A stretch of DNA of 13,114 nucleotides from NCBI GenBank assembly GCA_018262455.1, contig JAGSPR010000160.1, forward strand, positions 1 through 13,114. The letters are read 5' to 3'. The stretch's first letter is position 1, and each line of letters opens with the position of its first letter. Position numbers and translations under genes: made by a program. Below, one piece after another: positions 1-6,190 of this stretch. The notes under the pieces are model-generated. The model worked only from the letters and a program-made list of their open reading frames with translations, was not told where the DNA came from and searched no databases. Source of the stretch: Deltaproteobacteria bacterium (GTDB lineage Bacteria > Myxococcota > Polyangia > Haliangiales > Haliangiaceae).

Positions 1-375
1 GATCGCGATCAGATCGTCGCGCAGGATCTGCCGCCGCAGGTGCTCGCCGTCGCCGCACCCGCCCGCTCGCGAAACTCCGCTCCGACCCCGCCCCTTGGCT
101 CCGCGATCTCGAGCGCGGCTTCGATGCCCCCCGGGGGGCCGGATCCGAGCCTCGCGCGGCCCGTCGTGCCGCTGGCGATCATCGAACCGTCCCCACCGCA
201 CGCGCTGGCAAGCAAGCCCGCTCCTGCGGCGAAGTCACTTCGCGAGCTCGAGAAGGCAGGCATCCTCGCCGCGCTCGTCGCCACCAACGGCAACAAGGCC
301 CAGGCCGCCGCGATCCTCGAGATCGACCGCTCGACGCTCTACAAGAAGCTCAAGGACTACGAGATCGACAGCTGA
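1..375 (+). CDS. C-terminal end of an NtrC-family (sigma-54-dependent) response regulator, 5' truncated
   Basis: The frame is open from the first base and ends in TGA at 373-375, leaving 124 codons of a longer gene. The first residues (DQIVAQDLPPQV) resemble the end of a sigma-54 AAA+ domain, where a '...I...DLP..V' segment is usual. An Ala/Pro/Ser-rich linker follows (about residues 15-75). The last 45 residues form a Fis-type helix-turn-helix: an ELEKAGILAAL helix, then NGNKAQAAAIL and a recognition helix around DRSTLYKKLKDY. In the family this domain binds enhancer-like sites upstream of sigma-54 promoters. The receiver and ATPase domains lie outside the window, so the signal and targets cannot be told. 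An internal ATG at 40 is not a credible start because the homology-like segment precedes it. The gene is convergent with the small minus-strand gene, with only 8 bases between stop codons. Confidence 0.85.
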   Translation, partial: DRDQIVAQDLPPQVLAVAAPARSRNSAPTPPLGSAISSAASMPPGGPDPSLARPVVPLAIIEPSPPHALASKPAPAAKSLRELEKAGILAALVATNGNKAQAAAILEIDRSTLYKKLKDYEIDS

Positions 376-383
376 CCGAGGCG

Positions 384-569
384 CTACGGGTTCTTGCGCG
401 GACGGCCGCGCTTGCGCGGCGCATCGCTGTTGCTGCCGAAATCGAGCTCCTCTGCGAACCGCTCCTCCACGAGGTCGTCGACCGACGTGTGCATGGAATC
501 CAAGCGGCGCAGCTCTTCGCGGGTGAACTCGGCGAACGAAGTATAAGTACGTGGAATCCCAGCTGACAT
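384..569 (-). CDS. Small basic-tailed protein with AT-hook-like GRP motif, unknown function
   Basis: This is a 61-residue protein of no family I recognise. Residues 10-40 are charged and probably helical (FAEFTREELRRL, then SVDDLVEERFAEELDF). The C-terminus is basic, PRKRGRPRKNP, with the RGRP core flanked by Arg/Lys that typifies an AT-hook, a minor-groove binder of A/T tracts. I start it at the ATG at 567-569 because AAGGAG (575-580) sits five bases upstream. The longer in-frame starts (ATG 588-590, GTG 594-596) have no good SD and lie inside an inverted repeat. The gene is divergent from parA across an intergenic region that carries an A/T tract at 643-651 in otherwise GC-rich DNA. A DNA-binding or autoregulatory role is inference only. 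It could also be an antitoxin-like or nucleoid-associated peptide, but no partner toxin is adjacent. Confidence 0.7.
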   Translation of the reverse strand: MSAGIPRTYTSFAEFTREELRRLDSMHTSVDDLVEERFAEELDFGSNSDAPRKRGRPRKNP

Positions 570-574
570 TGGTG

Positions 575-580
575 CTCCTT
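575..580 (-). promoter_or_regulatory. Shine-Dalgarno that fixes the start of the small GRP protein
   Basis: The minus strand reads AAGGAG five bases before the ATG at 567-569. It is one of the strongest SDs in the window and favours this ATG over the two upstream in-frame starts. The SD is itself one arm of the palindrome TCCTTCGAAGGA (576-587). Confidence 0.75.
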
Positions 581-603
581 CGAAGGACATGCCCACATGT
601 CCT
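576..603 (-). promoter_or_regulatory. Overlapping palindrome and inverted repeat in the leader of the small GRP protein
   Basis: Two perfect symmetries share four bases. One is the 12-base palindrome TCCTTCGAAGGA (576-587). The other has 8-base arms AGGACATG (584-591) and CATGTCCT (596-603) separated by CCCA. In the minus-strand transcript the UCCU at 587-584 can pair either with the upstream AGGA, giving an 8-bp hairpin with loop UGGG, or with the AGGA of the SD, giving a 4-bp hairpin that hides it. As DNA, the 20-base repeat looks like a dimeric repressor operator placed at the predicted transcription start. Which of these applies cannot be told from sequence. Confidence 0.5.
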
Positions 604-615
604 ACATCTGGCTAC

Positions 616-644
616 AACGTATGTGAGATTCGTATCGGCACCAA
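616..644 (-). promoter_or_regulatory. Possible sigma-70 promoter for the small GRP protein
   Basis: On the minus strand TTGGTG (644-639) and TACGTT (621-616) are separated by 17 bases. An A/T tract (643-651) overlaps and precedes the -35 like an UP element. The predicted start near 609 lies just upstream of the inverted repeat at 584-603. Both hexamers match the consensus only partly, so this is a weak call. Confidence 0.3.
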
Positions 645-749
645 ATTTTTTCGCTCGGTTACGTCAAACACGCCGCTCACAGGGACGCCTGAAGCGGCGG
701 CCCCCGTCGAGAAATCGCGATCGTCATAGCCGGGTGCTACGTCTGCTCC

Positions 750-1544
750 ATGACCCGGATCATCGCGGTCGCTAATCAAAAAGGTGGCGTGGGCAAGACC
801 ACCACCGCGATCAACCTCGCGGCATCGGTGGCTTCTCGCGGATACCGCGTGCTGCTCGTCGATTTCGACCCACAGGGCAACGCGTCCTCGGGCGTCGGCT
901 ACTCGCGGGACCGCGTGGAGCTCACGATCTACGACGCGCTCCTGGGCGAAGTCGCGATCGACGACGTCGTCCGGCCAACGGACATCACGACCCTGTTCGT
1001 GATTCCCGCGAACACCGACCTGGTCGGCGCCGAGATCGAGCTGATCTCGGAAGACCGCCGAGAGCGCTTTCTCGCCGATGCTCTCGCTCCGATCGCCTCG
1101 CAGTACGATTACATCGTGATCGATTGCCCGCCGTCGCTCGGGCTGCTCACGTTGAACGCGTTGGTCGCAGCGGACAGCGTGGTCATCCCGATGCAGGCCG
1201 AGTACTTCGCGCTCGAAGGACTCTCGGCGCTGAGCTCCACGATCGAGAAGGTGAAGGCCGCGTACAACCCGCGCCTCACCATCGACGGCGTGCTGTTCAC
1301 GATGTACGACGCGCGGCTGTCGGTCGCGAACCAGGTCAAGGCTGAGGTCGAGAAGTTCTTCGGCGGGAAGGTGTTCGCGGAGAGCATCCCGCGCAACGTG
1401 CGGTTGTCCGAGGCGCCCAGCCACGGCAAGCCCTGCTTGCTGTACGACCTGCGCTGCCCCGGCACCAAGAGCTACCTCGCGATGGCCGACGAGTTCCTCG
1501 ACCGCACGTTGATCCTCGACGCCCCGGCGAGGCCGGCGGCGTGA
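750..1544 (+). CDS. parA: Chromosome partitioning ATPase ParA (Soj)
   Basis: This is a 264-residue deviant Walker ATPase of the ParA/MinD superfamily. Residues 11-18 are KGGVGKTT, with the signature Lys11 and catalytic Lys16. The A' motif LLVDFDPQGN follows at 35-44, and the Walker B strand YIVIDCPPS has its Asp at 125. The short N-terminus, with no added HTH domain, and the length fit chromosomal Soj-type (class Ib-like) ParA. In the family, ATP-bound dimers coat the nucleoid and are released by ParB-parS, which drives origin segregation. The downstream parB confirms the pairing. No clear SD precedes the ATG at 750. The upstream region is shared with the divergent small gene. No special residue is missing. 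Confidence 0.96.
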   Translation: MTRIIAVANQKGGVGKTTTAINLAASVASRGYRVLLVDFDPQGNASSGVGYSRDRVELTIYDALLGEVAIDDVVRPTDITTLFVIPANTDLVGAEIELISEDRRERFLADALAPIASQYDYIVIDCPPSLGLLTLNALVAADSVVIPMQAEYFALEGLSALSSTIEKVKAAYNPRLTIDGVLFTMYDARLSVANQVKAEVEKFFGGKVFAESIPRNVRLSEAPSHGKPCLLYDLRCPGTKSYLAMADEFLDRTLILDAPARPAA

Positions 1545-1579
1545 CGCCCGACGATCTTGGGCCGAACCAAGGTAGATAG

Positions 1580-2512
1580 ATGGAGATGGCAGACAGCAAG
1601 AAGCGTGGGCTCGGCCGTGGCCTCGGCGCGCTGATGGGGCCGCCATCGGCGCTCGGGAGCCAACCCGCACCTAGCCGTGGCGGCGGACCCGAGGCCTTCG
1701 CGCCCGCGACCGTGCCGATGGCGAAGCCTCGGACGTACTTCCACGCCGGGATCGAGGACCTCTACCCGAGTCCCGAGCAGCCGCGGCGCCGGTTCGACGA
1801 GACCAAGCTCGGCGAGCTCGCCGACTCGATGAAGGCCCACGGCATCATCGTGCCGCTCGTCGTGCGTCCCCGGCCAAACGGCGGATACTTCCTGATCGCC
1901 GGCGAGCGCCGGTGGCGGGCAGCCCAGCGCGCCGGTCTGCACGAGGTCCCGGTCGTCGTACAGGATGTCGAAGAAGCGACCGCGCTCGAGCGCGCCCTCG
2001 TCGAGAACCTCCAGCGCGCCGACCTGGGCCCACTCGAAGAAGCCGCGGCCTATCAACGGCTGGTCGACGAGTACGCGCTGACGCAGGACCAGATCGCGGA
2101 ACGGATCGGCAAGGATCGCAGCACGATCGCGAATGCGATCCGGCTGCTCAAGCTGCCAGCTCCAGTACGCCAGCTCGTGGAAGACGAGAAGCTCTCGATG
2201 GGCCACGCCCGCGCTCTCCTCGGCCTCGACGAGTCCGCGGCGATCGAGCGCGCGGCCCGCTCGGTCGTCGAGAAGCAACTCTCGGTGCGCGCTACCGAAG
2301 CCCTTGTCAAGAAGACCAAGTCGCCGGCTCCGGAACGGCCTGCCAAGGTCACCGGCAAGTCGGCGTCGGTCCGCGACCTCGAAGAGCGGCTCACCCGCTC
2401 ACTCGGCGGACCTGTGACCATCACCGAAGACGAGCCCGGCAAGGCCGGCCGGGTCGAGATCCGCTACATGGATCTCGACCATCTCGAGCGCCTACTCGAC
2501 CGCTTGCTCTGA
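1580..2512 (+). CDS. parB: Chromosome partitioning protein ParB (Spo0J)
   Basis: This 310-residue protein begins with the typical KKRGLGRGLGALM peptide, the N-terminal region that contacts and stimulates ParA. A variable Pro/Gly/Ala linker runs to about residue 50. The ParB/Srx CTPase domain follows, with GERRWRA at 108-114 and ENLQRADLGPLEEA at 142-155, both part of the nucleotide pocket. A helix-turn-helix (about 167-190, LTQDQIAERIGKDRSTIANA) reads parS. The C-terminus (about 265-310) is the dimerisation domain. In the family, CTP-bound ParB clamps load at parS and slide to form the partition complex. The ATG at 1580 is preferred because AAGG lies seven bases upstream; the ATG at 1586 has no usable SD spacing. 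It lies 35 bases after parA, so the two are probably co-transcribed. Confidence 0.96.
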   Translation: MEMADSKKRGLGRGLGALMGPPSALGSQPAPSRGGGPEAFAPATVPMAKPRTYFHAGIEDLYPSPEQPRRRFDETKLGELADSMKAHGIIVPLVVRPRPNGGYFLIAGERRWRAAQRAGLHEVPVVVQDVEEATALERALVENLQRADLGPLEEAAAYQRLVDEYALTQDQIAERIGKDRSTIANAIRLLKLPAPVRQLVEDEKLSMGHARALLGLDESAAIERAARSVVEKQLSVRATEALVKKTKSPAPERPAKVTGKSASVRDLEERLTRSLGGPVTITEDEPGKAGRVEIRYMDLDHLERLLDRLL

Positions 2513-2539
2513 CGCTTGCCCTGAGCGCCGTCACGGCAC

Positions 2540-2552
2540 CCACGCGACGTGG
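2540..2552 (+). terminator. Small hairpin after parB, possible terminator
   Basis: CCACG (2540-2544) and CGTGG (2548-2552) are perfect arms around CGA. The odd palindrome GCCGTCACGGC lies just before at 2527-2537. There is no T-tract, so this would be at most a weak or factor-assisted terminator 28 bases after the parB stop. Confidence 0.2.
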
Positions 2553-2620
2553 CGAGTGTGCACAGTTCGTACGCCCCACACGGCATCGAGTTTGGAGCGC
2601 GCATCTGCCCTGTGGTCCGT

Positions 2621-2626
2621 GATACT
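2621..2626 (+). promoter_or_regulatory. -10-like hexamer close to the PilZ/pseudo-receiver start
   Basis: GATACT matches TATAAT at four positions, including the key A2 and T6, and ends 11 bases before the ATG at 2638. No convincing -35 is seen. No SD lies between it and the ATG, so a leader of only a few bases is suggested. Confidence 0.3.
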
Positions 2627-2637
2627 GACACGCAAGC

Positions 2638-3354
2638 ATGGCGGATCGTGAACACGAGCGGATGCCGTACTCGGTGCAGGCCGAGTTCCGCACCCCCTCG
2701 TCGTTTCTCGTCGCCTACTCGGTGAATCTCTCGCGTGGCGGGCTGTTTCTCGAGACCGACGCGGACATCCCGACCGGTGCGCAGGTGACCGTCGATCTCG
2801 ACATCCCGACGATCGGCCAGGTCAGCCTCAACGGGATGGTGTCGTGGCGACGTGGCATCGAGCGCAACGAAGGCGAGCCCGAAAAGCCCCCTGGCATCGG
2901 GATCGAGTTCCAGGACATCGCCCCGCAGCTCGGCGAGGTGATCGATCGGCTCGTGTCCGGCTTCCACGGCGTCCAGATCCTCGTGCTCTCCGGCGACCGC
3001 CAGGACCGGACCACGCTCGCGCGCTCGATCAAGTCGATCATCAGCACCGCCGAGGTCATGCAAGCGGCGGACGCGAACGTCGCGATGACGCTGATGTCGA
3101 GCGAGATCGACCTCGCGGTGATCGATGTCGACTTCGATGTCGAGGGCGGGCTCGCGGCGCTGCGGGCGGCCAAGACGCAGTCCCCACCTGTCCCGACCGT
3201 CGCCCTCACGATGAACAACAAGCTGCGCGAGCACGCGCGGGCAGCGGGGGCCGACGAGGTCGCGACGAACCCGCCCCCGTTCGCCGAGCTCCAGGTCGTG
3301 CTCGTGCGCGCGCTGGCGAAGCCGACGTCGGTGCGCGGCTCCGTCCCGACGTGA
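2638..3354 (+). CDS. PilZ domain protein with C-terminal degenerate receiver domain
   Basis: This 238-residue cytoplasmic protein has two domains. Residues 1-110 are a PilZ domain with both c-di-GMP motifs intact: RxxxR (REHER, 4-8) and NxSxxG (NLSRGG, 30-35). It resembles the PilZ paralogue family expanded in myxobacteria. Residues 112-228 fold like a response-regulator receiver: beta-1 QILVLSGD, Asp163 in AVIDVDF at the phosphorylation position, Thr191, and GADEVATNPP near the end. The acidic pair normally after beta-1 is reduced to S-G-D (118-120), and the conserved Lys before the last Pro is Asn211. Phosphotransfer chemistry is therefore probably lost or altered. I infer a c-di-GMP-controlled adaptor whose receiver serves protein contact. 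The ATG at 2638 is needed to keep RxxxR. It is monocistronic and convergent with folD. Confidence 0.85.
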   Translation: MADREHERMPYSVQAEFRTPSSFLVAYSVNLSRGGLFLETDADIPTGAQVTVDLDIPTIGQVSLNGMVSWRRGIERNEGEPEKPPGIGIEFQDIAPQLGEVIDRLVSGFHGVQILVLSGDRQDRTTLARSIKSIISTAEVMQAADANVAMTLMSSEIDLAVIDVDFDVEGGLAALRAAKTQSPPVPTVALTMNNKLREHARAAGADEVATNPPPFAELQVVLVRALAKPTSVRGSVPT

Positions 3355-3355
3355 C

Positions 3356-3388
3356 CGCCGCGACCGCGTGAATCTGCTAGCCGCGGCG
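3356..3388. terminator. GC-rich inverted repeat between convergent genes, possible bidirectional terminator
   Basis: The arms CGCCGCG (3356-3362) and CGCGGCG (3382-3388) are perfect complements around a 19-base loop. They lie where the PilZ/pseudo-receiver gene and folD converge and overlap the last folD codons. There is no T-tract on either side. The position supports a terminator; the sequence only weakly does. Confidence 0.25.
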
Positions 3389-4228
3389 ACGGCGCGCCGC
3401 TTCGACGGTGTTCTCGAGCAGGCACGCGATCGTCATCGGCCCCACCCCACCTGGCACCGGGGTGATCGCGCGCGCTCGCTCGGCGGCGGCGGCAAACGCG
3501 ACGTCGCCCACGAGCTTGCCGGACGCGGTCCGGTTGATGCCGACGTCGAGCACGATCGCGCCTTGTTTGATCCAGTCGCCCTGCACCATCTCGGGGCGGC
3601 CGATCGCGGCAACGACGATGTCAGCGCGACGAACCTCGTCCGCGAGATCGCGCGTCTTCGAATGACACATCGTGACGGTCGCGTTGGCGTTCGCGAGCAG
3701 CAACGCGATCGGCTTGCCGACCAGCACGCTGCGCCCCAGCACCACGGCGCGTGCACCCACGACCTCCGCATTGACCTCCCGAAGCAGCCGCATGCATCCC
3801 TTCGGCGTGCACGGCGCGAACACGGGGCGCCCCTGTGCGAGGTAGCCGAGGTTCGTCGGGTGGAGCCCGTCGACGTCCTTCGCGGGATCGAGCGCGCGGA
3901 TGATCGCGTCGCTATCGAGGTGCGCCGGGAGCGGCAGCTGGACGAGGATGCCGTCCACCACTGGGTCGCGATTGAGCGCATCGACGAGTGCCGCGAGCTC
4001 CGCCTGCGTCGTGGTCCCGGGCAGCTTGTGGTCGCGCACCGCAACGTTGGCCTCTTGGGCCGCCTTCGTCTTGCTTCGCACGTAGACCGCGGATGCGGGA
4101 TCATCGCCGACGAGCACCACCGCGAGCGTGGGCGCGATGCCGCGCCCGCGCAGCTCGGTCGCAGTGACCGCGACCTCGGCCCGTAGCCGGCCGGCGATCT
4201 GTTTGCCGTCGATCAGCTCCGCGGTCAC
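3377..4228 (-). CDS. folD: Bifunctional methylenetetrahydrofolate dehydrogenase/methenyltetrahydrofolate cyclohydrolase FolD
   Basis: This 283-residue protein has the normal FolD length. It interconverts 5,10-methylene-, 5,10-methenyl- and 10-formyl-tetrahydrofolate with NADP(H) in the cytoplasm, feeding purine and formyl-Met synthesis. Seen in sequence are YVRSK at 49-53 (catalytic Tyr49 and Lys53), VQLPLP at 96-101, KDVDG at 117-121, the substrate-site PCTPKG at 139-144, the Rossmann-domain GRSVLVGKP at 165-173 and PVPGGVGPMT at 257-266. All family signatures are intact. It starts with GTG at 4226-4228, and this codon overlaps the stop of the zinc-ribbon gene in a GTGA, so it is probably translated by coupling. 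It is the last gene of the SpoA-FmdB-folD operon. Confidence 0.97.
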   Translation of the reverse strand: MTAELIDGKQIAGRLRAEVAVTATELRGRGIAPTLAVVLVGDDPASAVYVRSKTKAAQEANVAVRDHKLPGTTTQAELAALVDALNRDPVVDGILVQLPLPAHLDSDAIIRALDPAKDVDGLHPTNLGYLAQGRPVFAPCTPKGCMRLLREVNAEVVGARAVVLGRSVLVGKPIALLLANANATVTMCHSKTRDLADEVRRADIVVAAIGRPEMVQGDWIKQGAIVLDVGINRTASGKLVGDVAFAAAAERARAITPVPGGVGPMTIACLLENTVEAARRRRG

Positions 4229-4677
4229 GGCATGCTCGAGGCGACCGACTTTGTCGAGGACCCTCCGCTCGAAGAGCCCGTGCCCGACGAGCCGCCGGTG
4301 GTGCCACCTCCCGACGAGCCGCTGCTGCCGCTCGACGCCCCGCCACCGCCGCTGCCACCCGACGAGCCCCCGCTGGGCTCGGCCTTGGCAGCTGGCTTCT
4401 CGGCCGCCGCCGCCGGCTTGTCCGTGGACGCCGGCTTGTCGGTGGTGGTGCTCGCACTCGAGCCGCCCGAGCTCTCCGACTTGTCTCCGGGCTTGGCCGA
4501 GGCGTACAGGTCCTTGTACCAGCCGCCGCCCTTGAGCTGGAATGCGGTGCGAGAGATCAGCCGTTCGAGCTCGTCCTTACCGCACGCCTCGCATGTGGTC
4601 TTCTCGGGCTCGCTCATCCGCTGCTGGTACTCGAACTCGCGGTGACAGGCTTTGCATTGATACTCGTAAACAGGCAT
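4225..4677 (-). CDS. FmdB-family zinc ribbon protein with long Ser/Gly-rich tail
   Basis: This is a 150-residue protein. The first 45 residues are a FmdB/CxxC_CXXC-type zinc ribbon starting MPVYEYQCKACHREFE, with Cys8, Cys11, Cys29 and Cys32 as the likely zinc ligands, followed by RLISRTAFQLKGGGWYKD. That last segment is also typical of the family. From about residue 66 to the end the protein is low complexity: Lys/Ala/Pro stretches, then almost pure Ser/Gly/Thr. FmdB was first linked to formamidase/amidase regulation, but most members are uncharacterised. The ATG at 4675-4677 has a GAGGAG SD. The gene sits between the SpoA gene and folD, overlapping folD by 4 bp. Many family members have a shorter tail. 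Confidence 0.88.
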   Translation of the reverse strand: MPVYEYQCKACHREFEYQQRMSEPEKTTCEACGKDELERLISRTAFQLKGGGWYKDLYASAKPGDKSESSGGSSASTTTDKPASTDKPAAAAEKPAAKAEPSGGSSGGSGGGGASSGSSGSSGGGTTGGSSGTGSSSGGSSTKSVASSMP

Positions 4678-4685
4678 TGGGGGAC

Positions 4686-5711
4686 TTACTCCTCGATCAG
4701 AGACACGATGCGCACGCCAAGCTCGCCGTCAACATCCACGAGCTCACCCTGCCCTAGCAACCGGTTACCGACCCGGATGTCGTACGGACCCGCAAGAGGC
4801 CGGCCGAGCGAGATGATCTGACCGACCGCGAGGTTCGCGATCTGGCGAAGACTCAGGTGCGTGGTCCCCAGCTGAACGGTCAGCTCGAGGTGCGCATCGT
4901 CAGGCAACGCCATGTCGTGCCGAACATAGCCGGTCGTGACCGTCGCCTCTACAGCATCCGGCAGCGCCGAGACTCCCAGCATGCCGTCGCCGATGACGAG
5001 CCCGATCCCCCAGGCGTCGGGAACACTCGGATACAGCCGGTCGACCACCACGACATCACGGGGCGCGAGCTTGTGCGCCGCCTCACGCGATAAGGGACAT
5101 CGCGCCAGCACCAGCGGCAGCGCGAACCGCCATCCGGGGATCGGCCGCTCAGGCGGGGTCCGGACCTCGAGCTCGCGAGGACACCAGGCGACGACGGTCA
5201 TCGCCCCGAGGGTGCCCGAGCCGAGCGGCTCGATCGCCAGCTCGAGCGGAAGAAGCCCGCCGCTCGCTTCCCAGGAGGCGACGGTGTCCATTGGCGACCC
5301 GGCGAGCGGCCACACCTCGGCGGTCGACCCGAGATCCTCGATCGCCGCGGCGATTGCGAGCGCCCAGATGGCGTGCTCCGCGGTCGTCAACGGCCTCGGC
5401 GCTTCGAGCTCGGCCGGTCCACCGAGCAGGCGCTGCGCGAGCCTCCGGACGGCGCGGGCCGAAGCCGCGAGCAGGATCGACAATCCGCCGGTCCGCACCT
5501 CGGCGACCGCCGCATGGGGATCGAATGGCCCGGGGTAGGCGCCGACGAGCCGCGCCCGCATGGGCCCGCCCACCAGCTTCGCGGTCTGGACGGCGAGCGG
5601 TCGCGCGACGATCCAGCGCGCGATCGCCGACTCGAATGCGGCCTGGCGGCCGGTGAGCCGGCGCACGCGCTCGAACGGAAACGGCGAAAAATTGGGCTTG
5701 GGGGATAGCAC
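4686..5711 (-). CDS. SctQ/YscQ-like SpoA (FliM/FliN-type) protein
   Basis: This is a 341-residue protein. The C-terminal 70 residues (about 270-341) are a SpoA/FliN domain: an ELTVQLGTTHLSLRQIANL strand and helix, then GQIISLGRPLAGPYDIRVGNRLLGQGELV and GVRIVSL. Residues about 195-250 (LPLVLARCPLSREAAHKL...DVVVVDRL) look like the first, diverged SpoA domain, giving the SpoA1-SpoA2 order of SctQ. Such proteins form the cytoplasmic sorting platform of type III secretion or the flagellar C-ring. Here there are no sct/fli neighbours. It leads an operon with the FmdB protein and folD and is divergent from a PilZ gene. The start is GTG at 5709-5711 with AAGAG and AGGA upstream; the next Met is residue 51. 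Its partner apparatus is presumably encoded elsewhere. The family call is firm; the functional role is inferred. Confidence 0.82.
   Translation of the reverse strand: MLSPKPNFSPFPFERVRRLTGRQAAFESAIARWIVARPLAVQTAKLVGGPMRARLVGAYPGPFDPHAAVAEVRTGGLSILLAASARAVRRLAQRLLGGPAELEAPRPLTTAEHAIWALAIAAAIEDLGSTAEVWPLAGSPMDTVASWEASGGLLPLELAIEPLGSGTLGAMTVVAWCPRELEVRTPPERPIPGWRFALPLVLARCPLSREAAHKLAPRDVVVVDRLYPSVPDAWGIGLVIGDGMLGVSALPDAVEATVTTGYVRHDMALPDDAHLELTVQLGTTHLSLRQIANLAVGQIISLGRPLAGPYDIRVGNRLLGQGELVDVDGELGVRIVSLIEE
4689..4694 (-). promoter_or_regulatory. SD of the FmdB-family gene formed by the last codons of the SpoA gene
   Basis: The last two Glu codons of the SpoA gene read GAGGAG, followed directly by its TAA. 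Eleven bases separate this SD from the ATG at 4677. Ribosomes finishing the SpoA gene would be placed to start the zinc-ribbon gene, so the two are probably translationally coupled. Confidence 0.6.
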
Positions 5712-5771
5712 TGGTACGCTCTTATCCTACATCCGACTACCTGACCTCGGCTTGACGAAAAGGATCCCACA

Positions 5772-6140
5772 GTGAACGAGCGCCGACTTGGCTTCCGGAT
5801 TCCGTACGAGACCATGGTGACCTCGTACGTCCACGATCGGCCCATCCGGGGGCTGACCTCCAACCTGTCGGACACGGGCATCAACATGTCCGCGATCTCG
5901 ATGCTTGCGCCACCGCCGGGGCTTGTCGTCGGACTCGAGCTCGAGATCCCGGGTATCGACGAGTCGATCTGGGCGTCCGGCCAGATCTGCTACCGCAAGG
6001 ACGATCGAATGGCCTCGGGGCTCGGCGTTCGATTCCTCGCGATGGCACGCAGTCAAGCGCGCACGGTCCGCGACTTCTGTATCGAGATGCGACGCAAGAA
6101 CCTGGGAACCATCCTGGCCCGGATTCGCGCAGCGTCTTAG
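5772..6140 (+). CDS. Single-domain PilZ protein
   Basis: This 122-residue cytoplasmic protein is made of one PilZ domain. RxxxR is present as RLGFR (5-9), NxSxxG as NLSDTG (31-36), and the late strand SGLGVRFLA (82-90) completes the barrel. A helical C-terminus (92-122, rich in Arg) follows. All c-di-GMP contact motifs are intact, so binding is expected from family knowledge; the effector partner is unknown. The GTG at 5772 has AAAAGGA about eight bases upstream. It is divergent from the SctQ-like gene across only 60 bases, and the large TPR/HEAT gene follows after 50 bases on the same strand. Regulation of a C-ring/sorting-platform-type complex by this PilZ protein is an attractive guess, like YcgR acting on the flagellar motor, but is not shown here. 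Confidence 0.88.
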   Translation: MNERRLGFRIPYETMVTSYVHDRPIRGLTSNLSDTGINMSAISMLAPPPGLVVGLELEIPGIDESIWASGQICYRKDDRMASGLGVRFLAMARSQARTVRDFCIEMRRKNLGTILARIRAAS

Positions 6141-6176
6141 GCGCTTTTCTCGACGGGCGCCCCGAGGATCAACGGC

Positions 6177-6182
6177 TATGAT
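6177..6182 (+). promoter_or_regulatory. -10-like TATGAT close to the TPR/HEAT gene start
   Basis: TATGAT matches TATAAT at five of six positions and ends eight bases before the ATG at 6191. The only SD-like bases (GAGG) touch the ATG and are too close to work. The -35 region is not convincing. A leaderless transcript is possible. Alternatively the gene is read through from the PilZ gene upstream. Confidence 0.35.
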
Positions 6183-6190
6183 CATCGAGG

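Noticed and set aside
545..556. ACGTGGAA at about 548-555 as a parS half-site near parAB
   Set aside because: Only one half of the GTTCCACGTGGAAC-type palindrome is present and the left arm does not match. No full parS-like palindrome was found anywhere in the window.
587..596. Longer start (GTG 594-596 or ATG 588-590) for the small GRP protein
   Set aside because: Neither has a good SD, and both lie inside the inverted repeat, whereas ATG 567-569 has AAGGAG at ideal spacing.
612..1670. 352-codon minus-strand frame across parA
   Set aside because: It is antisense to an unmistakable ParA, has shadow-like composition (Arg, His, Asp rich) and no recognisable domain.
4232..4645. Long Pro-rich open frame on the plus strand opposite the FmdB-family gene
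   Set aside because: It is the complement of the Ser/Gly-rich tail; it lacks a domain and an SD, while the minus-strand gene has a zinc ribbon, SD and operon context.
6149..6166. CTCG...GGGCGCCC...CGAG as a terminator after the single-domain PilZ gene
   Set aside because: The stem is broken by a bulge and there is no T-tract after it; read-through into the TPR/HEAT gene remains possible.
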